The notes beneath the pieces were generated by a model. It ran no database searches, was not told where the DNA came from, and was given only the letters and a program-made list of their open reading frames with translations. Of a stretch of DNA of 64,000 nucleotides, positions 18,356 through 27,300 are shown piece by piece. Numbering within the stretch: position 1 is the first letter of the stretch; each line of letters begins with the position of its first letter. Position numbers and translations under genes: made by a program. This DNA comes from an uncultured Lachnospiraceae bacterium (GTDB lineage: Bacteria > Bacillota > Clostridia > Lachnospirales > Lachnospiraceae): NCBI GenBank assembly GCA_902793335.1, contig CADBCZ010000005.1, forward strand, positions 62,001 through 126,000, given 5' to 3'.

Positions 18356-19111
18356 ATGGCGCTATTACTTATCATTCTTCTTCTGATACTTATCATCTTA
18401 GTAGTCGGCATTGTTGCATTTTTTTATATAAGACAGCAGGCTCGTTCGCTATCTAAGGGATTATTCGGAACTGAGGATATCAAACAGGCAGCAAAAGAAT
18501 TACAGGTGGAATACTCATCCACCCCAAAATCCGTTTCTGCAATGACCAGTCTTCTACTTCCAAAGATTTCACAGGACTTTCCCGATTTCAATTACAACGA
18601 GATGAAAGTTAGAGCAACCAACGTGCTTACAAGCTATCTGGCTGCAGTAAGCGCAGGAAGTGTTGGACTTCTCAAAGATGGTAATGCAGAGCTTAAACAG
18701 AAGCTTACTGACCATATAGGACGTTTTACTGCCGAAAACTTAAGGGAACATTTTGACTCTTTACATATACACAGAACTGAAATATCTCAATACAGAAAGT
18801 CAGAAGGACGCTGTATAGTTACTTTTCAGTCATCACTGGAATGTTTTCACTATACAACAGATCTTGGAGATAATTCTGTAAAAGACGGTTCGAAAGAATA
18901 TAAATACCAGACACGTTACAACGTAGATCTCATTTATATTCAGGATAGAAATAAAGTTGAAAATGAACTCGATCACGCTTTAGGAATCAACTGTCCTAAC
19001 TGCGGTGCTCCCCTTTCAACACTCGGAGCAAAAGTATGCGAATACTGCGGTACGCCTATTGTTGCAGTCAATCTGTATGCATGGACGTTCAACAATGTCG
19101 AAGAAGTATAA
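18356..19111 (+). CDS. membrane-anchored protein with TIM44-like core and zinc ribbon
   Basis: 251 residues. One N-terminal transmembrane helix (about residues 2-24), then a soluble domain. The segment ISQDFPDFNYNEMKVRATNVLTSYL and the later strands resemble a TIM44-like lipid-interacting fold. It ends with CPNCGAPLSTLGAKVCEYCG, a single zinc ribbon. RBS TAGGAG. Position 74 bp after the SPFH gene, on the same strand and with a matching zinc-ribbon theme, suggests a membrane-associated complex. Confidence 0.65.
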   Translation: MALLLIILLLILIILVVGIVAFFYIRQQARSLSKGLFGTEDIKQAAKELQVEYSSTPKSVSAMTSLLLPKISQDFPDFNYNEMKVRATNVLTSYLAAVSAGSVGLLKDGNAELKQKLTDHIGRFTAENLREHFDSLHIHRTEISQYRKSEGRCIVTFQSSLECFHYTTDLGDNSVKDGSKEYKYQTRYNVDLIYIQDRNKVENELDHALGINCPNCGAPLSTLGAKVCEYCGTPIVAVNLYAWTFNNVEEV

Positions 19112-19113
19112 AG

Positions 19114-19156
19114 AAAAGACTGTAATTATGAATTACCATAATTACAGTCTTTTTAA
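19114..19156. terminator. bidirectional terminator between convergent genes
   Basis: Perfect 17-bp stem AAAAGACTGTAATTATG (19114-19130) with CATAATTACAGTCTTTT (19137-19153); T-rich on the plus side and A-rich before the stem, so it can work in both directions for the plus-strand zinc-ribbon gene and the minus-strand ABC gene. Confidence 0.85.
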
Positions 19157-19184
19157 ATTGTCGCTATATTAAACTATACTGTTA

Positions 19185-20297
19185 TCAGTCTAAAATCTTC
19201 TGCTCAGTATCTTTATCAAAAAGATGAATCTTAGATAGATCTAATGCTAACTGAACTGTATCACCAGGTCTTGCTGTTGTACGAGCATTTACTCTTGCTG
19301 TTATATCAAACTGATCAATTGTGAAGTACAAGTAAACCTCTGCACCTAACATTTCGTAGATAGTAATTCTTGCATCGATAACACTCTCAGGTGATGACTC
19401 GATAAACAACTGCTCATCATGAATATCTTCCGGACGAATACCAAGTACGATATCCTTATTGATGTAATTCTGCTCAATCAATACCTGTGCCTTAGAATCA
19501 GGAATCTTGATTGAATGAGAACCGAACATAAGATGTACATCCATTCCTGACTTAACAACCTTACACTCGATGAAGTTCATAGGTGGCATTCCCATAAATC
19601 CTGCAACGAACATATTGGTTGGCTTATCATATAATGTCTGAGGTGTATCAACCTGCTGAATAATACCGTCCTTCATAACTACGATTCTTGTACCAAGAGT
19701 CATAGCCTCTGTCTGGTCATGTGTTACATAGATGATTGTTGTCTGTAATCTCTGATGTAACTTAGAAATCTCAACACGCATCTGTACTCTAAGCTTAGCA
19801 TCCAGATTTGATAAAGGCTCGTCCATAAGGAATACCTTAGGCTCACGAACGATTGCACGTCCCATAGCTACACGCTGTCTCTGACCACCTGATAAAGCCT
19901 TAGGCTTACGGTCAAGCAAATGCTCGATATCGAGAATCTTAGCAGCTTCATGTACCTGTTTGTCTATTCTCTCCTTTGGAACCTTTCTTAACTTAAGTCC
20001 AAATGCCATGTTATCATATACTGTCATATGTGGATACAAAGCATAGCTCTGGAAAACCATCGCAATATCTCTGTCCTTAGGTTCCACATCGTTAACCATC
20101 TTATCACCAATCCATAACTCTCCTGAACTGATATCTTCAAGACCGGCTATCATACGAAGTGTAGTAGACTTACCACAGCCTGAAGGTCCAACGAAGATTA
20201 TGAACTCTTTGTCCTCAATCTCAAGATTGAAATCCTTAACAGCATTGAATCCATTAGGATAAATCTTATAAATGTTTTTAAGTGATAAACTAGCCAT
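19185..20297 (-). CDS. msmX: sugar ABC transporter ATPase, MsmX/UgpC family
   Basis: 370 residues. NBD with Walker A GPSGCGKST (about 37), Q-loop VFQSYALYPHMTVYDNMAFG, signature LSGGQRQR (about 135), Walker B VFLMDEPLSNLDAKLR and the H-switch THDQTEAM. The C-terminal 130 residues are TOBE/OB domains typical of CUT1 sugar importers (VLGIRPEDI). It stands alone with no permease or binding protein, like Bacillus MsmX, which serves several sugar transporters. RBS AAGGAGG. Confidence 0.9.
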   Translation of the reverse strand: MASLSLKNIYKIYPNGFNAVKDFNLEIEDKEFIIFVGPSGCGKSTTLRMIAGLEDISSGELWIGDKMVNDVEPKDRDIAMVFQSYALYPHMTVYDNMAFGLKLRKVPKERIDKQVHEAAKILDIEHLLDRKPKALSGGQRQRVAMGRAIVREPKVFLMDEPLSNLDAKLRVQMRVEISKLHQRLQTTIIYVTHDQTEAMTLGTRIVVMKDGIIQQVDTPQTLYDKPTNMFVAGFMGMPPMNFIECKVVKSGMDVHLMFGSHSIKIPDSKAQVLIEQNYINKDIVLGIRPEDIHDEQLFIESSPESVIDARITIYEMLGAEVYLYFTIDQFDITARVNARTTARPGDTVQLALDLSKIHLFDKDTEQKILD

Positions 20298-20341
20298 TTT
20301 AATTTTCCTCCTTGGGGTTTAATATTTCTTTCTGACTATTA

Positions 20342-20357
20342 ATCATAGTGTTATGAT
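20342..20357. promoter_or_regulatory. palindrome in the msmX leader
   Basis: ATCATA-GTGT-TATGAT, a perfect 6-bp inverted repeat about 45-60 bp before the msmX start codon. Size and position fit a repressor operator, protein unknown. Confidence 0.35.
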
Positions 20358-20571
20358 ACATCATTTATTTTTCAAATGAAATATTATTATTCAACAAATA
20401 AATTTTGATTTCTTTGTTGATTCTGTCAAAAAGCAAAAGTTTATTATAAAAATGGATGATAATTACTTCTATTTATTATCTAAAAGTACCTATATCCTAA
20501 GTATTTGTAACACTTTCGAGACAAAATAAAGCCATATTACTATTTATTAAATCAAAGATTCTCTTGATTTA

Positions 20572-20608
20572 GTGCAATTACAACAATGCCATTGTGCAAT
20601 TACAACAA
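20572..20608. repeat. 15-bp direct repeat
   Basis: GTGCAATTACAACAA occurs at 20572-20586 and again at 20594-20608, perfectly conserved and 22 bp apart (two helical turns). It lies between the WecG/TagA-like gene and msmX. Confidence 0.5.
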
Positions 20609-20637
20609 CGTATAGCCCTGAATTTTCGTTATAATGA

Positions 20638-21357
20638 CTACTTATCACGCTTAATTCGTAACTTCATCTTAATATTGTTAAATAAATTTTTTCCACTGCT
20701 ATCTTTCTGAAACCATTTATAAATGTTTTCTATTCGCAGTTTCTCTATCGATTCTGGCACTTTTGCCTCGGCTACAGCCTTATTGTAAAGCGTGTTTCCC
20801 GTAAAAAGAATCAAACCTGCATTCATCTGTCTCCTGTAGTCCCTAAGCAACTCTAATTGCATATTCTCATTTAATGCCAATATCAGAATATCCGGAGCTA
20901 CGGAATTAATCTCGTTGACAATATGCTCATACGATGAGTCCTGATCATCGAGATAAGTACCTGACAAAGTGAGATATGACCACTTCTCATGTATACTGTC
21001 CTGAACAGAGCTATATTGCTCTTCACTACCCGCAATAAGCTGAATCTCACTACCGTTCTCCACAGCATAATCAAAAATCTTGTTTAAATACGCCTCTAAA
21101 AAAAACGGATCGCGTTTATAGCCCAGCACCTCATCTATGCTTGTATTAACACTCAGAGTGCCGGGCAATATCATATCGCAATCTTCCAAAACGTTTTCTT
21201 TTTCTGCATTATTCTCAAGAATAATTAATGTCTCACTATTGACGAGATAGACGAATCTACAGCTTTCTTCCACTATATACCCTATAGCTGCATCGCTCGC
21301 AGCGCTTGTAGATGCGGTATCAACCGCAATCCCAAGCAATCGTACTCTATCTTGCAT
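20638..21357 (-). CDS. degenerate WecG/TagA/CpsF-like protein
   Basis: 239 residues. The order of elements follows the TagA glycosyltransferase family: a GIAVD start, the NSETLIILE segment (family TPNPE), a PDILILAL strand, and a KVP...YKWFQ end. Key residues are altered: the family catalytic Asp of the DG motif is absent (ILPGTLSV), and the GxPKQE motif reads LNENMQ. It may be a non-catalytic derivative. It lies 15 bp after the LytR_C membrane protein gene, so both may work in envelope polymer assembly (inference). Confidence 0.6.
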   Translation of the reverse strand: MQDRVRLLGIAVDTASTSAASDAAIGYIVEESCRFVYLVNSETLIILENNAEKENVLEDCDMILPGTLSVNTSIDEVLGYKRDPFFLEAYLNKIFDYAVENGSEIQLIAGSEEQYSSVQDSIHEKWSYLTLSGTYLDDQDSSYEHIVNEINSVAPDILILALNENMQLELLRDYRRQMNAGLILFTGNTLYNKAVAEAKVPESIEKLRIENIYKWFQKDSSGKNLFNNIKMKLRIKRDK

Positions 21358-21372
21358 TGTAACATCCCCAAA

Positions 21373-21963
21373 TTACTGTACATTTACATCATTTGATCCG
21401 ATTACGATGAATATTTCAACACCACTGGTAGAAACATCAATACCGGAATCTAAAGAACCAACCTCAATTACAGCATCGTTGAAATACTGTAATAAATCAT
21501 TACCCATTCCCTCTTCAGGAACATATATCTTAGTCTGTGTCTCTCTTGTTAAGCTATAATTACCCTTTGTTACATTAGTAAAGCCTTCTCCGGCCAACTT
21601 ATTCATCCACTGTGAAGCCAAACCGTTAGTTTTGGTACTGTTAAGAACAAGTATCTTCTTATCTGTTGAAGCTATTTCCTCTACTTCGGTAGTTTCTTCT
21701 TCAGTTGTTTCTTCCTCGGTTGTAATCTCTTCAGTTGTAATCTCCTCTGTTTCCTCTTCTGTCTCCTCTTCAACCTCAGCCTGAAGATCTTCATCACTAT
21801 TAGTAGACGCCTGTTCTGTAGTTTTCTCTGCAACCTCTTTCTTATCGCTTCTTACCTTGATAGCAAAAAAAGCACAAAAGCCTACTATCAAAATTGCCAT
21901 AAGCACAACCAAAGATCGTAAAAACTCCTCTCCAAATACTCTCAGCATAGTCTTCTTATCCAT
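21373..21963 (-). CDS. membrane protein with extracellular LytR_C domain
   Basis: About 196 residues. A transmembrane helix (about 17-36), a long acidic Thr/Glu-rich spacer of repeated TTEE/TEEE units (about 45-95), then a LytR C-terminal domain (KILVLNSTKTNGLASQWMNKL...). The protein lacks the catalytic LCP domain, so it is an accessory or sensing variant rather than a ligase. The start at 21963 has AGGAGGCAGAAT before it; an upstream in-frame ATG at 21984 lacks such a site. Confidence 0.8.
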   Translation of the reverse strand: MDKKTMLRVFGEEFLRSLVVLMAILIVGFCAFFAIKVRSDKKEVAEKTTEQASTNSDEDLQAEVEEETEEETEEITTEEITTEEETTEEETTEVEEIASTDKKILVLNSTKTNGLASQWMNKLAGEGFTNVTKGNYSLTRETQTKIYVPEEGMGNDLLQYFNDAVIEVGSLDSGIDVSTSGVEIFIVIGSNDVNVQ

Positions 21964-22097
21964 TATTCTGCCTCCTGTAATCATTACGGTTTTTATTTCT
22001 AAACAATCTTATATATTATATCATTGTTATCTTTTCTTTTCAACCTTTTCGTTATATACTTAAATATATACCTAATATATAAGGAGAAAAAGCAATC

Positions 22098-22826
22098 ATG
22101 AAAACTACCGCACTTATAACAGGTGCCTCACGAGGCATCGGCAGGGCAACTGCAATAAAACTCGCCGGTCATTTTGATCATATAATCATTAATTCCTGTC
22201 ATAATAGTCAGGCACTTTTAGATGTCAAAAAAGAAATAGAAAAAAACGGAGCCGAATGCATGGCATATACCGGTGATATAGGAGATTATAATTTTGTAAA
22301 AAATATGATTTCTGAAATAATTGAAAAATATAAAAAAATAGACCTTTTAGTCAACAATGCAGGCATATCTTATGTTGGATTGCTGACTGATATGACGATT
22401 GAAGATTGGAATAATGTGATCCGCACTAATCTGACCTCTGTATTTAACTGTTGCAGCTTAACGGTTCCACATATGGTGAAAGAAAAATCCGGACAAATAA
22501 TTAACATTTCCTCAATGTGGGGATTAAGCGGTGCATCCTGCGAAGTGGCTTACAGTGCCTCAAAGGGAGGGGTCAACACGTTCACTCAGGCATTGGCAAA
22601 GGAGCTGGCACCCTCTAACATCTCGGTAAATGCTATAGCATGCGGAACTGTCAATACGGAAATGAATGCCTGCTTTTCAGAAGAAGAGCTTGAAAGCCTT
22701 TGTAATGATATTCCAATAGGTCGAATGGCATCACCTGATGAGATTGCAGACATGATATACCTATTATATAATTCACCTTCTTATCTTACAGGTGAAATAA
22801 TAAAAATAGACGGTGGTTATCTATAA
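22098..22826 (+). CDS. short-chain dehydrogenase, FabG-like
   Basis: 242 residues. Classical SDR: cofactor motif TGASRGIG (8-15), NNAG (about 88), catalytic Ser in NISSMWG, YSASKG (Tyr and Lys of the active site) and the PIGRMASPDEIA C-terminal motif. It resembles 3-oxoacyl-ACP reductases but stands alone with no fatty-acid genes, so the substrate is uncertain. RBS AAGGAG. It is convergent with the NlpC/P60 gene and shares its terminator. Confidence 0.85.
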   Translation: MKTTALITGASRGIGRATAIKLAGHFDHIIINSCHNSQALLDVKKEIEKNGAECMAYTGDIGDYNFVKNMISEIIEKYKKIDLLVNNAGISYVGLLTDMTIEDWNNVIRTNLTSVFNCCSLTVPHMVKEKSGQIINISSMWGLSGASCEVAYSASKGGVNTFTQALAKELAPSNISVNAIACGTVNTEMNACFSEEELESLCNDIPIGRMASPDEIADMIYLLYNSPSYLTGEIIKIDGGYL

Positions 22827-22840
22827 AAACCACCGTCTTA
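22808..22840. terminator. bidirectional terminator overlapping the SDR stop
   Basis: AGACGGTGGTT (22808-22818) pairs with AACCACCGTCT (22828-22838). T runs follow on both strands, and the stem includes the last codons of the SDR gene. Confidence 0.85.
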
Positions 22841-22849
22841 TTATTCTTA

Positions 22850-23689
22850 TTATTGTGATACAGCGTATCTTGTAACTGTATCAGTGTTCTGTGGTACAGA
22901 AGGATCTGTCACATTAGGATCTGTTGTATTAGGACTGGTATTAGTATTCTTCTTCAACACTCGTCCTACACCACAATACTTTCTATACTTATAATTAGAA
23001 ATAACAATTCCTGTAGACTCTGTAGATGCGTGTACCACCTTACCGTTACCTATGTACAATGCCACATGTGAACAACTTCTCTTACTACTTCCGTAAAAGA
23101 TAAGATCTCCGGGTTGAATATTCTTCATCTTAACGCTTTTGGTATCAACCATCTGCTGATATGCATTGTGGAAAAGATTATATCCAAACTTCTTATAAAC
23201 TGAATGAGTAAATCCGGAACAATCTGTTCCCTTTGTAAGACTGATTCCACCGTAGCGATACGGATTACCAACAAACTGTAATGCATAGCTTACAACTTCT
23301 TTCTGTTCTTCAGTCATTCCAGTATAGTCTATAACAGTTACCTTACATGTGTATTTCTTTCCATCAGCTTTGGCTGTAATGTTAGCAGATCCCACTGATA
23401 CAGGTGTAAGTGTTCCTGCCGCATCAACTGTTACAACCTTCTTGTTAGAACTTGTCCATTTGATAGAAGTATCAACCACTACCTCGTTAGGATCATCTGC
23501 TGTAGCAAATCCCTCATCATTCTCAGAATTACAATTAATTATCTCTAACCGGTCTTCAGTGTTCATCTCCAACACAAGTCTTGTTTTATTAAGTTTCGGC
23601 TTAACTGTAGCCGCATCAGCCTTCAAAGTAAATGAAAAAACAAATCCAAATACCATCAACAGGGTCAATAAAAATGCTCTGCGTTTCAT
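22850..23689 (-). CDS. secreted NlpC/P60 peptidoglycan hydrolase with Big2 domain
   Basis: 279 residues. Signal peptide (1-26, cleavage near ADA-AT), a Big2 Ig-like domain (about 28-120, SIKWTSSNKKVVTVDAAGTLTPVSVGSANITAKADG), then an NlpC/P60 domain with catalytic Cys in TDCSGF, His in CSHVALYIG and the following HAS. It should cut gamma-D-Glu-diamino acid bonds in stem peptides. The C-terminus is a Pro/Thr/Asn tail without a sorting signal. Single gene. Confidence 0.9.
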   Translation of the reverse strand: MKRRAFLLTLLMVFGFVFSFTLKADAATVKPKLNKTRLVLEMNTEDRLEIINCNSENDEGFATADDPNEVVVDTSIKWTSSNKKVVTVDAAGTLTPVSVGSANITAKADGKKYTCKVTVIDYTGMTEEQKEVVSYALQFVGNPYRYGGISLTKGTDCSGFTHSVYKKFGYNLFHNAYQQMVDTKSVKMKNIQPGDLIFYGSSKRSCSHVALYIGNGKVVHASTESTGIVISNYKYRKYCGVGRVLKKNTNTSPNTTDPNVTDPSVPQNTDTVTRYAVSQ

Positions 23690-23823
23690 ACTATATATTG
23701 TACCTTTCTGTATTCTTAATCACGATTTATATTTTAACATACTTTAAGAATAATGCAAGCTTTTTTTAATAATTCGTAACAAATTTGTAACAATTAGACA
23801 GCTTTTATATCTATTTTATACAA

Positions 23824-24300
23824 TCACTCCGGATAAATCATTCTTGATTCATCAATTTTATCCAATATTTCATAGTATTTGGCTGCAACAAAACGTGCCA
23901 TTGGCAGATTCATATCAAGATAATTACCGCAATCACGAGCACAAGCTCCCGGAACCTCTCCCTCAAAATCCTTCATAAAGGCAAACATTTCTTTAACAAG
24001 ATCTATAACGTCTTTAGATTCATAATCTCCAGCGAGAACCATGTAAAATCCGGTACGGCAGCCCATAGGTCCAAAATAGACAGTCTTATCCTTATAAACC
24101 TCATGATTGCGAAGAAAAGTGGCTCCCAAATGCTCCAAAGTATGCACTTCTGCAGTATTCATGACCGGCTCGAAATTTGGTCTTGTCATTCTCAAATCAA
24201 ATGTAGTAATAACCTCGCTCCCTACATGATCTTTTCTAGAAACATATACACCGGGTAACAAAGTCAAATGATTAACTGTAAAACTGGCTATCTTTTCCAT
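23824..24300 (-). CDS. luxS: S-ribosylhomocysteine lyase LuxS
   Basis: 158 residues, full length. Metal-binding HTLEH (His and Glu of the HxxEH motif) and the catalytic cysteine in GPMGCRTGFY are present, with a second Cys-rich segment ACARDCGNY. It converts S-ribosylhomocysteine to homocysteine and DPD, the precursor of AI-2. The nucleosidase mtnN, which makes its substrate, is the upstream gene on the same strand about 200 bp away. Confidence 0.96.
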   Translation of the reverse strand: MEKIASFTVNHLTLLPGVYVSRKDHVGSEVITTFDLRMTRPNFEPVMNTAEVHTLEHLGATFLRNHEVYKDKTVYFGPMGCRTGFYMVLAGDYESKDVIDLVKEMFAFMKDFEGEVPGACARDCGNYLDMNLPMARFVAAKYYEILDKIDESRMIYPE

Positions 24301-24384
24301 CTCATATTCTCCTTTTTTTATTTTATGTCAATTAGATGATTGCAAAACTCTATGAATTGTGGATTGCGTTGTGCATGTTATACA

Positions 24385-24480
24385 AATTCCATAAGCACGG
24401 TGCTTTCGAGCCGCCGGTACTTGACGAATGCGAAGCATGAGTTTAGTACCGCTGCGTGCGAATAGCGTTTCGCAAACGCC
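24385..24480. repeat. palindromic GC-rich extragenic element
   Basis: Between mtnN and luxS, outer arms CGGTACT (24415-24421) and AGTACCG (24445-24451) enclose an inner ATGC-GAA-GCAT hairpin. A second hairpin, GCGTTT-CGC-AAACGC (24465-24479), follows. The GC content contrasts with the AT-rich flanks, and the design resembles repeated extragenic palindromes of Lachnospiraceae genomes. Only one copy is present in this window. Confidence 0.4.
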
Positions 24481-24502
24481 TATTTTATGTTAAAAACCCA
24501 TA

Positions 24503-25195
24503 TTACAATCTTTCACATAATCCAAGTAATAATCTCACCGAATGGTCGATTGCCTTCGCCTCAAATGTCGGATAATCTACTGTCGCCGAATCATCAGCCT
24601 TATCAGAGATTGCTCTTATGATCAGGAAAGGAATTCCGTTAAGGTATGCTGCATGTCCAATCGCTGCGCCCTCCATCTCAGTACATTTACCCGAGAATGT
24701 AGATGACAACCACTCCTTCTTCTCCTTATCTGAAACGAACTGATCTCCGCTTACAATCCTTCCCTCAAAAACTGAAATATCAGGATTGACTTCATTACAT
24801 ACTTCCCTGGCGATATTCCTGAGTTTCTCATCTGCAACAAACGAAAGTGTATCCATTCTCGGAACCTGTCCGACAGGATAACCAAATGCTACCGCATCCA
24901 TATCATGTTCTAACGTGTCTGTAGATAAAACTATATCACCGATATCAATGTCCGCATCCAGTGAACCTGCAATACCTGTATTGATTATGGCATCAACATT
25001 ATATTTTAATGCAAGTATCTGAGTACACATTCCGGCATTTACTTTACCTATTCCGGATCTAACAACAACCACCGGATGGCCTTTCAAATTACCCTCATAA
25101 AAGTCCATTGCAGCAATTGTCTCAACCTTAACATCATCCATCTTTTCTTTCAGCTTAGCAACCTCTTCATCCATTGCTCCAATAATTCCAATCAT
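24503..25195 (-). CDS. mtnN: 5'-methylthioadenosine/S-adenosylhomocysteine nucleosidase
   Basis: About 230 residues. IGIIGAMDEEV start, the substrate region NTGIAGSLD and the C-terminal EMEGAAIGHAA and ISDKAD motifs of the MTAN family, including the catalytic Asp in SDKAD. It hydrolyses SAH and MTA, releasing adenine. The start at 25195 is chosen because AAAGGAGGAAAG lies just before it, and this removes an overlap with the kinase gene. Forms the AI-2/methyl-cycle pair with luxS. Confidence 0.94.
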   Translation of the reverse strand: MIGIIGAMDEEVAKLKEKMDDVKVETIAAMDFYEGNLKGHPVVVVRSGIGKVNAGMCTQILALKYNVDAIINTGIAGSLDADIDIGDIVLSTDTLEHDMDAVAFGYPVGQVPRMDTLSFVADEKLRNIAREVCNEVNPDISVFEGRIVSGDQFVSDKEKKEWLSSTFSGKCTEMEGAAIGHAAYLNGIPFLIIRAISDKADDSATVDYPTFEAKAIDHSVRLLLGLCERL

Positions 25196-25212
25196 TTTCT
25201 TTCCTCCTTTTG

Positions 25213-26565
25213 TCATACCTGTCTGTTTTCCATAGGAATCACCAGTTTATCTATAAACTCACCCTCATGATCATACGCTTCAAATTCTCCATTGTGAAGC
25301 TTCATAATCTTCTTACAGGTAATAAGACCAATCTTTGTACTTTCATGGGGATCAATATTCTTTTTCACAGTATTTTTAATAGTGATACACAGCTTATCAG
25401 TTTCAACATTACAGAAAATATTGACCGGACTTTCCTTGTCAGCATATTTCCCAATATTGGATAAGATATTATTAAGCACTCTGCTCATATATCTTGGATT
25501 AATCAGACAATTGCCTGCATCAGCGGATACTTTATTGTCACCTACCACCTTATATCCATCCTCTTCAAGATTAAGAAACTGATTCTCAATAAGATCCGAT
25601 ACCAGGTCATAAGCGGGAACCGGCATAACATCTATCCTTCTCTGCTCCTCATCAAAAACCAGAAAATACTCAAACAACTCATCTGAGAGCTCGCGTATCT
25701 CCTTGGTTTTCTTCATCGAAAGCTCTAAGTAATGTTTCTTCTTCTCTGCATCAGCATTATTATCCATGCCCAAAATCTCAAGATATCCCGTCAAAGTTGT
25801 AAGCGGAGTTCTTAAATCATGAGACATAGCCGTTACCAGATCCTTGTTTGCCTGCAGGGCTTTCTGTTCTTTTTCGTTGTTCTCCATTATTGAAAGTCTC
25901 ATCTGATCAATACCTTTTGCAAGACTTCCAAGTTCATCACTCCCTTTAATCGTAACCGGATACTCTAGATTTCCGCCCTCCAGAATGCCAAGTTCCTGTT
26001 CTAACTGCTTGATGTATGCGAGTTTTCTGTTAACCAGTCTCGTAAAAACAACAATAAATATTAATATACCGATAACTACGGATAAGGCTACGACATAATA
26101 CACATAATTATAGAAATCATAGCAAAACATATCAACTCTGGCACTTGTGCCATCAGCTAAAATAAGCTTATAAAAATAGTCAAAGTCAAGTGCGGTTGTA
26201 TCTTCTTCCTCTGCAATCTCTTCAATTTCTTCTTCATTGGCATAACTGTAATCAGAATTAAAGATCATTTTCTTTTTCAGATAAACAGAAAAATACACCA
26301 GATTATTATCCTCGGCCCATTTTTCTAACAAAGAGATATTTGATCTGGTAATTTCATTGTCATATACATATTGCTGAAGCTCTTCCATGTATTTAACCTG
26401 AAATTTCTGATTAATTTCCTGACTGTCAAATGTATTATCAACATAGTAACTTCCGGCTTTTGCAAACAGAAAAGCAAGACCTATGGCTATTCCGGCCGAA
26501 ATAATAATACACCCTAGAAGCTTCCATAATAACTTTGTCCTAAATGAATCCAAAACCTTAGACAA
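25213..26565 (-). CDS. sensor histidine kinase (HAMP-HisKA-HATPase)
   Basis: 450 residues. TM1 (about 13-35), an extracellular acidic domain of about 120 residues, TM2 (about 158-180), HAMP, HisKA with phosphorylatable His in AMSHDLRTPLTTLTGYLEIL, and a degenerate-looking HATPase (NNILSNIGKYADKES N-box; TKIGLITCKKIMKLHNGEFEA). Start is TTG at 26565 after AGGGGATATAGGA. It overlaps the response regulator by 8 bp, so they are a coupled pair. The periplasmic-type sensing domain is not recognised. Confidence 0.88.
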   Translation of the reverse strand: MSKVLDSFRTKLLWKLLGCIIISAGIAIGLAFLFAKAGSYYVDNTFDSQEINQKFQVKYMEELQQYVYDNEITRSNISLLEKWAEDNNLVYFSVYLKKKMIFNSDYSYANEEEIEEIAEEEDTTALDFDYFYKLILADGTSARVDMFCYDFYNYVYYVVALSVVIGILIFIVVFTRLVNRKLAYIKQLEQELGILEGGNLEYPVTIKGSDELGSLAKGIDQMRLSIMENNEKEQKALQANKDLVTAMSHDLRTPLTTLTGYLEILGMDNNADAEKKKHYLELSMKKTKEIRELSDELFEYFLVFDEEQRRIDVMPVPAYDLVSDLIENQFLNLEEDGYKVVGDNKVSADAGNCLINPRYMSRVLNNILSNIGKYADKESPVNIFCNVETDKLCITIKNTVKKNIDPHESTKIGLITCKKIMKLHNGEFEAYDHEGEFIDKLVIPMENRQV

Positions 26566-27250
26566 TCCTATATCCCCTTCCCCAGCTGTTATGCAGATAT
26601 TTTGGTGATGGGCCTGTATCGCCTAATTTCTTTCTTATATTTCTGATATGAACCATGACTGTATTGGTAGATGTAGACATAAACTCTTCATTCCATACAC
26701 TTTCGTATATTTCTTTCGCAGTAAATAAATGATTTCTGTTAGATGCCAGCAAACATAGAATCTTATATTCTATCTCTGTAAGCGGTATAGTCTCACCATC
26801 TCTTACAACCTGCTGCAATTCTTTATCAAGCACAATATCCTGAATTATTACCTTAGAATCATTTCCCACACCAGAATTCTTCATATGCGGTCTTTTCAAC
26901 AGGGCTTTAACTCTTAACAACAATTCCGTAGATGAAAACGGCTTAGTCAGATAATCATCACCACCAGCCTCGAAACCTTCCACCATATCCGATTCTGCTG
27001 ATTTTGCTGTCAGAAAAAGAATCGGAACATCAGCCTTTTCCCTAATTGTTGCACACGCATTTATTCCATTGACATGAGGCATCATAACGTCAAGTATTAC
27101 CAGCTTGATTGAATCATCAAACTTCTCAATAGCCTCCCTGCCATTTAATGCCAACACAACCTCATATCCTGCCGACTCTAACATTATTCTGACAACGTCC
27201 CTAATATCTTTAGCGTCATCGGCAACCATAATTTTGATACTTTCTTCCAT
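26558..27250 (-). CDS. OmpR-family response regulator
   Basis: 230 residues. Receiver domain (5-118) with the acidic pair DD, phosphoacceptor Asp in LVILDVMMPHVNG, Thr in FLTAKS and Lys in YLTKPFS. The C-terminal winged helix (about 132-229) has the typical LTEIEYKILCLLASNRNHLFTAKEIYESVW recognition pattern and ends in YLHNSWGRGYRIV. Partner of the overlapping kinase. RBS AGGGTGAG. Confidence 0.93.
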   Translation of the reverse strand: MEESIKIMVADDAKDIRDVVRIMLESAGYEVVLALNGREAIEKFDDSIKLVILDVMMPHVNGINACATIREKADVPILFLTAKSAESDMVEGFEAGGDDYLTKPFSSTELLLRVKALLKRPHMKNSGVGNDSKVIIQDIVLDKELQQVVRDGETIPLTEIEYKILCLLASNRNHLFTAKEIYESVWNEEFMSTSTNTVMVHIRNIRKKLGDTGPSPKYLHNSWGRGYRIV

Positions 27251-27300
27251 AATCTCACCCTATTCTTATTCAGATTTGATCATTTAAGCCGCTTGAACAG

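Larger units (their letters stand above)
20298..20637. other. 340-bp intergenic region upstream of msmX
   Basis: No gene. It is very AT-rich and holds a palindrome near msmX and a direct repeat near the WecG/TagA-like gene, both listed separately. I could not assign a convincing promoter pair for msmX. Confidence 0.5.

Noticed and set aside
21660-21800. Short tandem repeats that could look like a CRISPR or minisatellite
   Set aside because: They encode the Thr/Glu spacer of the LytR_C protein and have no spacers of unique sequence.
23824-25195. LuxS/MtnN as part of the peptide-signalling locus
   Set aside because: They are core methyl-cycle enzymes located 30 kb from the LytTR systems with no shared regulatory motif.
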